IMG/VR virus record: IMGVR_UViG_3300033182_000152
Span: 1-52,231 of that record
DNA from: a virus
Strand: one strand, 5' to 3'
DNA: 52,231 bases
How positions within the stretch are numbered: the first letter of the stretch is position 1; each line of letters begins with the position of its first letter. The notes beneath the pieces were generated by a model that was not told where the DNA came from, searched no databases, and was given only the letters and a program-made list of their open reading frames with translations. A program made the translations under genes and the position numbers. Positions 26,058 to 33,030 of this stretch are shown piece by piece.

Positions 26058-27145
26058 TTATTTGCCTTGTACTCATTTAATACTTCTAATGGATAAACAC
26101 ATTCAGTAAATCCGTAATGTTCCATATAACTTAGTACGTGTTTATTCAAACATATTTCTCTTCGATCACAAGTTTCACAGTGTAGTGTTTTAGGCGAATA
26201 AGAAAGTTGATCAATATACAACTCTGTTTTTATATTAGTCCAACTTTGTAAATCTAAAGGATTTTTTATCCTAAATTTTTCATCACGTATAAGTGCTACT
26301 TCGTATACAAAAGGAGTTGAATAAAATTCGCCGCCACTATAAGTATAGTTTAGTTCAAGCGGTCCGCCTTGATCTTTGTCAGCAATGGTCATTGCTAGAT
26401 ATTCTTGATTTTCTTCAGTATATGTATCTTCAATCATATCAACCCAAGACATAATAATATCGTTATGTATTTTTCCTTTACCGTAACGTTGGTAACTTGG
26501 TATAGGCTCAACAATAGTGTTATATTCTTCTTTTACTACACGGCTAATTTCTGCTAAATTACCAAATTTAGCAAAATCTTGGTCCATATTAAAAATAATA
26601 TAAAAGTTTAAAGGGTCAGTAAATCGATTTAATACATCGTGTATACGTGCTAAGTGTTGTTTTCTATATTCTGAATCTAATGCTTGATTTACATCAATAA
26701 CAACTTGAAAGTCGTATAAAAAACCTTCACGTTTAGGTATTTTATTAAAGCCTTCAATAATAGGATCAATAACACTATCGTCATTTAACAGTGTACTAAC
26801 CATTCCTACAGTGGTACAATTACTAACTATTTCTTTAAAGTTATCAAACTCTAAAATTTCTTGAATATTTAAGTTTCCAAATACATCAGTAGGTCCAACA
26901 GTTAGTGTACTAAACCGTATATTGTTATCATTAAACATACGTTGAGCATCAAGTATCTTTTTAAAGTCTTCGTTAGATGCTTTTTGTCGTCTACGATTGA
27001 CAAAACACCCACCGCAGTTATGTATACAACCATCGAGTACATCGGCAGTCATATTAACTTTTAGTCCTGAAGCATTACCAACACTAATATTATAATCTTC
27101 GTGGCCTCTTGTTGCTTCCCAATAATTGTCACTTACGATTGGCAT
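26051..27145 (-). CDS. GPTD-family radical SAM paralogue 4
   Basis: C40-x3-C44-x2-C47 is in LDGCIHNCGGCFVNRRR. VGPTDVFGNLNI is the family motif. CETCDRREIC with a last Cys in FTECVYP gives the shared C-x2-C-x5-C-x16-C ending. It is 364 residues and ends in a terminal cysteine (KANKC). Its start lies 17 bases inside the preceding gene, and MPIV at the N-terminus parallels MPII in the preceding paralogue. The central region (FDNFKEIVSNCTTVGMVSTL) is the usual partial TIM-barrel. I cannot tell which of the five paralogues are active; all keep the cluster-binding cysteines. Confidence 0.85.
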   Translation of the reverse strand: MPIVSDNYWEATRGHEDYNISVGNASGLKVNMTADVLDGCIHNCGGCFVNRRRQKASNEDFKKILDAQRMFNDNNIRFSTLTVGPTDVFGNLNIQEILEFDNFKEIVSNCTTVGMVSTLLNDDSVIDPIIEGFNKIPKREGFLYDFQVVIDVNQALDSEYRKQHLARIHDVLNRFTDPLNFYIIFNMDQDFAKFGNLAEISRVVKEEYNTIVEPIPSYQRYGKGKIHNDIIMSWVDMIEDTYTEENQEYLAMTIADKDQGGPLELNYTYSGGEFYSTPFVYEVALIRDEKFRIKNPLDLQSWTNIKTELYIDQLSYSPKTLHCETCDRREICLNKHVLSYMEHYGFTECVYPLEVLNEYKANKC

Positions 27146-28307
27146 GATAAATTTTCTTTATTTCCTCTAATCTTTCGTCACCATCTTCGGTTACTAGAAA
27201 CTTTTTACGATAACCTTGCTTGTCTGCTTCAACCGTATAACCTTCCCAGTCATACATTTCCGCAGCACTTTTATTATAATTGTGAATATTTCGCAACATA
27301 TTCTCTTTTGGTGCTATACAAGTACTTACTCCTAAGTAGTCACGTAGTAAAATTATTTTTCTGTTGTAACAACTAAAGAACATATCACAATTTTCACATT
27401 CTGTACCTTTAGCACGTTCCATTTGTGTTAATGTTTTGTAGTATGCCTCATCTAAATCTTCTACTAAAAACTGATCATCATACAATGCCATATTTTCATA
27501 CAAGAAAGGACTTAGATACCACTTACCTTTTTTAAAGTTTAGAACAGTATAGTTGTGTCCTGCGTGTGTATGATCTACCATGATGTTGTTTAAGTGAGTG
27601 TCTTCAGGTAAATTCTCAAAAAACTCATTAAATTGTCCTAGTGTGTTTAATATAATGTTTGGTTTATGGCTACGACTAACACTAGGAATAAAATCTATAG
27701 TTGTTTTAAATTGTTTTACTACAAAATCGTGTATTTCTTCGTAATCTAAGTCGTAGTTACGTATGTTTACAATAAACGTATAGGTACATTCGTGCTTTAA
27801 GTGTGCATCAATGTAATTTATACAAGTTCTAAGTTGTTGTATATACAATAAATCTTTATAGCGAGTTGGATCAGTAGCAATGCCTACTTCGATCTCGGTA
27901 TCAGTGTTCACATTATCATGTAAGAAGTTGACCCAACGCTCAATGTACCCTAAATCTTGCTCTAAAAATGTAGTAGTAAACGCAAGTATAGGGGAATTTT
28001 CATTTATCATTGCCAGTAAGTCGTTATCACTCATTACATCATAAAAGTTTTCACTTGACAAGCAGTCAGTAGGTCCTATTAGTATCTCATCTACCAGTAT
28101 TCCTTTGTCAGTTATGCGTTTTACAAACTCACGGCACTCTTTTAAGTGGTTGTCTTTAGGAGCGTTGCCTCTACGATGAACAAAACAACCAGGGCAAGCG
28201 TGTACACACCCGTCAAGAACGTCTAATTGTATTTTTACAGCACTAACCGGCTTGGTTTGCGTTTCGGTTGTTAGTTCATAGTACAAATTATTCTTAATTA
28301 TTGGCAT
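27129..28307 (-). CDS. GPTD-family radical SAM paralogue 3, with C-terminal tail
   Basis: C34-x3-C38-x2-C41 is in LDGCVHACPGCFVHRR. ILIGPTDCLSSENF carries the family GPTD motif with an extra Cys. CENCDMFFSC with a last Cys in VSTCIAP repeats the C-x2-C-x5-C-x16-C ending. It is 392 residues, longer than its sisters because about 60 charged residues follow the final cysteine (EMYDWEGYTVEADKQGYRKK and beyond). This extension might be a docking segment. It overlaps the genes on both sides (14 and 17 bases). Confidence 0.85.
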   Translation of the reverse strand: MPIIKNNLYYELTTETQTKPVSAVKIQLDVLDGCVHACPGCFVHRRGNAPKDNHLKECREFVKRITDKGILVDEILIGPTDCLSSENFYDVMSDNDLLAMINENSPILAFTTTFLEQDLGYIERWVNFLHDNVNTDTEIEVGIATDPTRYKDLLYIQQLRTCINYIDAHLKHECTYTFIVNIRNYDLDYEEIHDFVVKQFKTTIDFIPSVSRSHKPNIILNTLGQFNEFFENLPEDTHLNNIMVDHTHAGHNYTVLNFKKGKWYLSPFLYENMALYDDQFLVEDLDEAYYKTLTQMERAKGTECENCDMFFSCYNRKIILLRDYLGVSTCIAPKENMLRNIHNYNKSAAEMYDWEGYTVEADKQGYRKKFLVTEDGDERLEEIKKIYHANRK

Positions 28308-29322
28308 TTATGTACTCCTTAGGTAAAACACACTCGGTAATACTTCTATTTTTCATATAGTACAACACATTACGCTCTGAACAACTCATTAAATGTGGGC
28401 AATTTGAACATTCTACAGTTTTTTCAGCATAATTGAGGTTAGCAGTTAAGAAATCTTGAGTATTCATGTCACTAACTTCAAACTCTGGTGTACGCTGAAG
28501 TATAGCATCGTACAAAAACGGATTCATGTACAGTTTACCATTGTAAAAACTGTAATTTGTACACCCATAACCATTAAACTTAGCATCAAACATAGTGTAT
28601 AAGTTTCTATACTCTGGTTTGATGTTTTGTTTACGTAATTCTTCAACAAACATAGGCAAATATTTACTAACTTTACCTCCACTGTTACGGTCGGTTAGAA
28701 AACTAGGTAATATTACTACCGGTGCGTTAAAATCTTGCTTTACTTGGTCGCACAACTCGTTATAACTAATACGATCAAATATACCTGGATAGTAATTTAC
28801 TCTAAACTGTACACTGCCTTCTGTAAATAGTTCTAGTCTACGACAAAAGTCTTCAATATCACCATTTAGATACTTGTCTATATCTAATACAATTTTAAAG
28901 TCCATATCGTTTATGCGATCTACACCTTCATAAAGACTCCAAATTGCGTCATGCTTTAATTGTATCTCATCTAACGGCTGTAACAGTGTACTTGTATATG
29001 CTATACCACTAGTTTCGTATAATTTTTTAGTAGCAGGGTGTTTTATTATTTCCCAAAAGTTTTTAGCATCGAAAATGTCTGTTGGGCCTATTACAATTTC
29101 GTCAGGATATAATTTACTTTGCTGTAAAATATTATGTAAAGTTTCTAATTGATCAACATTAGTTAAATTTTTACGTGGAATAAAGCAACCAGGGCATTGT
29201 TGATCACAACCATGTAATATGTCCGCATGAACTTCGACACGTAAAAAGTCCTGATTTATTGGACTTACGCCTTCAATGTATGTGTAGTATCCTGCTGGAG
29301 TATCGTTGAGTTTAACTAGCAT
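28294..29322 (-). CDS. GPTD-family radical SAM paralogue 2
   Basis: C39-x3-C43-x2-C46 is in LHGCDQQCPGCFIPRK. IVIGPTDIFDAKNF is the GPTD motif. CSNCPHLMSC and a last Cys in ITECVLP give C305-x2-C308-x5-C314-x16-C331. It is 342 residues, among the most compact members. The first residues before the cluster (HADI, strand) match those of the other paralogues. It overlaps the flanking genes by 11 and 14 bases. Members 1 and 2 have identical spacing from N-terminus to the cluster (39, 43, 46). Confidence 0.85.
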   Translation of the reverse strand: MLVKLNDTPAGYYTYIEGVSPINQDFLRVEVHADILHGCDQQCPGCFIPRKNLTNVDQLETLHNILQQSKLYPDEIVIGPTDIFDAKNFWEIIKHPATKKLYETSGIAYTSTLLQPLDEIQLKHDAIWSLYEGVDRINDMDFKIVLDIDKYLNGDIEDFCRRLELFTEGSVQFRVNYYPGIFDRISYNELCDQVKQDFNAPVVILPSFLTDRNSGGKVSKYLPMFVEELRKQNIKPEYRNLYTMFDAKFNGYGCTNYSFYNGKLYMNPFLYDAILQRTPEFEVSDMNTQDFLTANLNYAEKTVECSNCPHLMSCSERNVLYYMKNRSITECVLPKEYINANN

Positions 29323-30493
29323 TGACGATTTTCAAGGCATCGTCGTTCCATTGCTCGTTGCTATCAATATATGGATTGAATAGATCAAGTACATCTAGAG
29401 GCATCAAACACTCATGCATATTCATAGCGTCTTGTGCTTGGAAAATTAATCTACTAGCACACGCAACAGAGTATTTACAGTCAGCACAATCCTTAACAGT
29501 GGAAGACTTTGCCAAGCCTTTTGCTATTAGTTGATCCCTCTTCGCTAAGATTTCTTCAAAACTTAAACCTGTTACCTCTAATTCATCGTGTTGTGTAAAG
29601 AATGCTTGTTCGTGTAACATAACATTTAAGAATACACGAGGTGAATCAATACCAGGAGTAATAGTTAGCCCTATGAAGTTCATTGAGTTACAATATAAGT
29701 TAGCCATACTCATTGTAACTTTATCAAAGTTGTCTTGACCAACAACTTCGCTTAAAAACTTATTCCACGAAACAAGATTGCGTCTTTGCATAAGAGCGTT
29801 TGGTGCTCTCGAAAACGCAGGATTCATTTCTAAAATAGTTTCGTATTCATCTACTACTTTATCAAGTAATTTATTGTAAGTTTCTTTATTCAAACGTTTT
29901 TGCATTACATTACTTGCTTGTAATGTCCAACTCCAGTCAACTTCTTTTGGAGTTTCTTTATCAAAAAATTCTAATTTTGCTTTTATGTCGTTGAAATAAT
30001 CTTCATCATTTATAATACGATCAATGTCACCAATAGGCATAATAAATTCAATGATCATTTCATCTCTATACTTTGATGGATCATCTAGTATAGCAAACAC
30101 ATCACGCAGTTTTTCCATAGACACATCGTCAATTTTACTCGGAGTAGCGATACGTGCTTTAGTATGCTCGCGCATAATATTTTGAATAATAGGATTATTT
30201 AGAACATTTTCAGTATTTGCTGCGGAAAATAAATCAGTTGGGCCAATAACAAATTCACGTAAGTTAAGTCCTGTACGTTTTACGCCGTCTGCTAGTTCTT
30301 GAGCAGTTTCTAACATACTGTTCATTGTAGCAACATCTTGGTTTTTGTTTACAAAACACCCTACACAACCATGATTACAACCTGTGAGGCCTTCAAAGTT
30401 AATCAACACATCAAATTTTTGTGCTTTACTCGGTGGCAAACTTTCAGGTCCACTGTACCTCATTTGTTTGCAATATGATTGTTGCATTGTCAT
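29312..30493 (-). CDS. GPTD-family radical SAM paralogue 1 (first of the array)
   Basis: C39-x3-C43-x2-C46 is in LTGCNHGCVGCFVNKN, with FVIGPTDLF at 82-90. The C-terminal signature is C336-x2-C339-x5-C345-x16-C362, followed by about 30 residues. It is 393 residues. The ATG overlaps the TGA of the preceding unknown gene (ATGA), so translation is coupled to it. Its middle region differs most from the other four, and a Cys-rich N-terminus (SYCKQM) precedes the core. Confidence 0.85.
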   Translation of the reverse strand: MTMQQSYCKQMRYSGPESLPPSKAQKFDVLINFEGLTGCNHGCVGCFVNKNQDVATMNSMLETAQELADGVKRTGLNLREFVIGPTDLFSAANTENVLNNPIIQNIMREHTKARIATPSKIDDVSMEKLRDVFAILDDPSKYRDEMIIEFIMPIGDIDRIINDEDYFNDIKAKLEFFDKETPKEVDWSWTLQASNVMQKRLNKETYNKLLDKVVDEYETILEMNPAFSRAPNALMQRRNLVSWNKFLSEVVGQDNFDKVTMSMANLYCNSMNFIGLTITPGIDSPRVFLNVMLHEQAFFTQHDELEVTGLSFEEILAKRDQLIAKGLAKSSTVKDCADCKYSVACASRLIFQAQDAMNMHECLMPLDVLDLFNPYIDSNEQWNDDALKIVNAS

Positions 30494-31212
30494 TCTGTTA
30501 CTTCCTCAGTATCTTCGTTTTCAAAAAGTTCTAAAATATTGCCAGCAACACCATAACGTAACAACGTGTTATATAAATCGTTTCCTTGATACTTACTAGC
30601 ATCGTTGAATATACGTGTATTCAATTGTTTAGTAGGCCAAGGTCCTAACTTATTTCCTAACAAGTAAAGAATGTCAGGTGCATATGTTGCAATATATACA
30701 ATATTTAGTCCAACACTTGTATCAACATCAGTATGTTCTAAGTCGGTTAGGTAATCGTCGTATTTTTTGTTATACTTGTTTGCTTGTTCTAAGCAAAATA
30801 AAGGTATATGACTTAATTTATCAATCAAATCGTTAATAAGCTCGCCGTGTTCTTTTAGGTAAGCATCAATCTCTTCGTCAGTCCATAACGTGTTTAGTGC
30901 GTGATCAACATTATTATATTCTTGTTGATATTTGCGTTTAACTATTAACGCAATTATTCTTGACAACATAGGACAATCTACTAAAAAGTTAGTTTGAATG
31001 TACTCGTTTACAAGATCAGCGTCCATTGATTCGAACTGAACTTTAAAATTAGTATTACTAATGTATACTAAAATATGTTTTACACTAAGAACTTCTTTAC
31101 TTTTTTCGTAATTTACACGTAATGTAAAATCGTCCTGGTCTGCTTTTATTTTGTAGATCTCAGCAAGATCTACAGGGTTTAACGGAAGTGTATAACTATT
31201 TTCACTTATCAT
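30490..31212 (-). CDS. Unknown protein of the radical SAM operon, 240 aa
   Basis: I do not recognise this family. The N-terminal 80 residues contain alternating strands (FTLRVNYEKSKEVLSVKHIL, VYISNTNFKVQF) that could form a small beta fold. The remainder is helical and acidic (HGELINDLIDKLSHIPLFCL), ending in ELFENEDTEEVTE. There are no cluster-binding cysteine sets or nucleotide-binding motifs. It lies between the second unknown protein (two-base gap, GGAG ribosome site) and the first radical SAM gene (ATGA overlap). A role in target recognition, like the RRE/PqqD or HxsD partners of other systems, is a guess from position. A tail or head accessory protein is the alternative. Confidence 0.7.
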   Translation of the reverse strand: MISENSYTLPLNPVDLAEIYKIKADQDDFTLRVNYEKSKEVLSVKHILVYISNTNFKVQFESMDADLVNEYIQTNFLVDCPMLSRIIALIVKRKYQQEYNNVDHALNTLWTDEEIDAYLKEHGELINDLIDKLSHIPLFCLEQANKYNKKYDDYLTDLEHTDVDTSVGLNIVYIATYAPDILYLLGNKLGPWPTKQLNTRIFNDASKYQGNDLYNTLLRYGVAGNILELFENEDTEEVTE

Positions 31213-31214
31213 GT

Positions 31215-32273
31215 TTACTCCGATACTAGTGGCGCAACATTGAATAACAAATAAGGAATTCTACTTTTACGTTTGTAGAAGAATTCTACTTCTTTCCATA
31301 CATTTGATAATTCTTTGTTTGTTGCGAAGTTAAATCCGCCCTCTGCTACTTTTATAATTACTGGAATTGTTCTCGCAAACTCGTTGTATACATCTTCGTA
31401 TTCCCAATCTTTGTGATTGTTGATAATAGACATAAGTTCTGCGTTATTGCCCACTTCATCCCAGAAATCTCTTAATACATATAATGCTTGCATTCTGTTT
31501 TTATTTTGGAATGTATCTTTTACAAACTGTACTTTGTCCCAATTATTGTTATCCTGTGAATGCATCCAATCAATAATGTTATTAATAACACTAATATAAC
31601 CAATTTTAGTTTGAAGCATACTAATAACTTCAAAAATCATCTTTTCACTGTGTACAGTAAACTTTTCACGTAGATGATTTTGTGTTACAGCATTAATTTC
31701 AGCGTATGTTTCGTCTTGGTTGTATCTATCATTAATGAAGAATAGAATATCATAACCCCAATGCTTACTATTTGGAGTTCCCATATCATGCCATTCATTC
31801 TTAGCAAATACTGACTCTACACGAGCATCAACATCATCTAATGTAAAATGCGTATATGTAGCATATTCAATATCACGTTTAAAAACTAATTTTAAGAAAT
31901 CTTTTACAATTTGTTTTACATCACCGCTTGTTGTAGTTTTTAACAATGAAGCAATATACTTTGCATACACGTCGATAATATCAAACGCATCGTCAAACAA
32001 TAAAAATTCTTTATCGTTATTAGACAAATATTCCCAAGTATTAATTTCATTTGTGTTAGTAAATGTAATCATATCTGGATTAGCATTTGGATAATCTGTA
32101 AGTAGTGTATCAATATAAGACTGTTGTACTTGCGAGTGTCCTTCTGGCGCTACAAGAACTAATGATCTTGATTGATCTCCGCTCCACGGACTTTCTGCTA
32201 AAGCAGTTACCATAGAGCTAGATTTCCCTAAATATTTTTTGTTGTTTATATAATAAAAACTTTCACCTATCAT
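31215..32273 (-). CDS. Unknown protein of the radical SAM operon, about 352 aa
   Basis: The start was placed at the ATG at 32273 because it overlaps the TGA of the preceding CHxS gene (ATGA). A further ATG at 32297 would add eight residues inside that gene. The protein is mixed alpha/beta: an N-terminal segment with GKSS, a strand-like SLVLVAP and FLLFDDAFDII, then long helices (FEVISMLQTKIGYISVINN, NRMQALYVLRDFWDEVG). GKSS and FLLFDD superficially recall Walker motifs, but the upstream Gly of a P-loop is missing, so I do not call an NTPase. It sits between the presumed peptides and the radical SAM array, suggesting a chaperone, partner or carrier role. Confidence 0.7.
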   Translation of the reverse strand: MIGESFYYINNKKYLGKSSSMVTALAESPWSGDQSRSLVLVAPEGHSQVQQSYIDTLLTDYPNANPDMITFTNTNEINTWEYLSNNDKEFLLFDDAFDIIDVYAKYIASLLKTTTSGDVKQIVKDFLKLVFKRDIEYATYTHFTLDDVDARVESVFAKNEWHDMGTPNSKHWGYDILFFINDRYNQDETYAEINAVTQNHLREKFTVHSEKMIFEVISMLQTKIGYISVINNIIDWMHSQDNNNWDKVQFVKDTFQNKNRMQALYVLRDFWDEVGNNAELMSIINNHKDWEYEDVYNEFARTIPVIIKVAEGGFNFATNKELSNVWKEVEFFYKRKSRIPYLLFNVAPLVSE

Positions 32274-32653
32274 CTTCTTCCCCTTGATCCATGGCAACTA
32301 TAATGGCAACTTGAATGGCAAATACGCCAATCAAACGAACTGTTTGTTAATCTTCCTTCAATAGCATTTACAGTACGTGATATACAGTTTGTTGCGAAGT
32401 TTTGTACATCAGTAGCTCTTGCTATAATATTATCACCTACGTTGTTTGGTAAATCTCCTGTACTATAAACATTACTAGGAGCGTTTACATATTCATAACG
32501 TCTATTACCGTATGCTCTTGCTTGCCCCCATCCACCAGAGTTAGCATAATAACATTGCGCATTAAAGTTAATAGTTTTATCAAAAGTACGTATTTTAGTA
32601 TAAGCACTGTTAATGTAGCGAGATTCTAATGAACCGTGACTTAAACCTGCCAT
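32270..32653 (-). CDS. CHxS-repeat small protein B (candidate radical SAM target / fibre tip), 127 aa
   Basis: The protein ends in CHSSCHYSCHGSRGRR: three tandem CHxS tetrapeptides (C112, C116, C120, each followed by His) and a basic RGRR end. A body of about 110 residues precedes it with FDKTINFNAQ, AYGNRRYEYVNA and an amphipathic helix (DNIIARATDVQNFATNCIS, IEGRLT). It is a paralogue of the 124-aa protein upstream, overlapping it by one base. Short proteins with a conserved body and repetitive Cys/His/Ser C-terminus are the pattern of His-Xaa-Ser and CXXX-repeat radical SAM target peptides (Haft and Basu description). Here it is joined to a fibre gene upstream and radical SAM genes downstream. 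It might instead be a metal-binding adhesin. No modification is proven. Confidence 0.7.
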   Translation of the reverse strand: MAGLSHGSLESRYINSAYTKIRTFDKTINFNAQCYYANSGGWGQARAYGNRRYEYVNAPSNVYSTGDLPNNVGDNIIARATDVQNFATNCISRTVNAIEGRLTNSSFDWRICHSSCHYSCHGSRGRR

Positions 32654-33027
32654 TATCTTCTCCCTCTACTACCGTGACAACTATAGTGACAACTTGCGTG
32701 ACAAATTCTAAAATCAAAATACTGGTCAGTTAGTCGTCCTTCAATTAGATCACACGTTCTTTGAATAGCGTTTAATGCTTGATCAACTAAGTGTGTTGCG
32801 TCAATTAGTGTTGTGTTTGGGTAAACTTGGCTGTTATAGACCTGGTTACTAGCATTTACATACTCGTAACGTCTATTACCATAAGCAGTGCCTTGGTTAT
32901 ATCCGCCATAGTTTTGATTTAAGTAAACTGTTGCTGAAACATTTACTGTTTTATCAAAACCTCTTAACTGTGCTCCAGCATTACCACGAAAGTAATCTCT
33001 AGCCGAAGCTCGAGTCATATTACCCAT
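32653..33027 (-). CDS. CHxS-repeat small protein A (candidate radical SAM target / fibre tip), 124 aa
   Basis: The C-terminus is CHASCHYSCHGSRGRR (C109/H110, C113/H114, C117/H118), 15 of 16 residues identical to the paralogue downstream. The body holds FDKTVNVSATVY, a Gly/Asn/Tyr-rich segment, AYGNRRYEYVNA and a helix (LVDQALNAIQRTCDLIEGRL) that could trimerise. The ATG lies three bases after the stop of the 4132-aa fibre gene behind GAGGTGAAGG, so the protein should be made together with the fibre. In T4 the gene after a tail-fibre gene often encodes a tip adhesin or chaperone (gp38), so a tip role is plausible. The RiPP-like tail and downstream radical SAM genes suggest post-translational modification. 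Both statements are inference. Confidence 0.72.
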   Translation of the reverse strand: MGNMTRASARDYFRGNAGAQLRGFDKTVNVSATVYLNQNYGGYNQGTAYGNRRYEYVNASNQVYNSQVYPNTTLIDATHLVDQALNAIQRTCDLIEGRLTDQYFDFRICHASCHYSCHGSRGRR

Positions 33028-33030
33028 TGT

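Noticed and set aside
20474-30493. Radical SAM block as bacterial contamination or a host island
   Set aside because: It is flanked by T4-like structural genes on both sides in the same transcription units and with the same coupling style and base composition.
31215-32273. P-loop NTPase reading of the 352-aa protein (GKSS, FLLFDD)
   Set aside because: The first Gly of GxxxxGK[ST] is absent and spacing is not convincing, so no NTPase is called.
32274-32297. Upstream ATG of the 352-aa gene
   Set aside because: The frame would extend eight residues into the CHxS gene. The ATGA overlap at 32270-32273 matches the coupling style of the operon.
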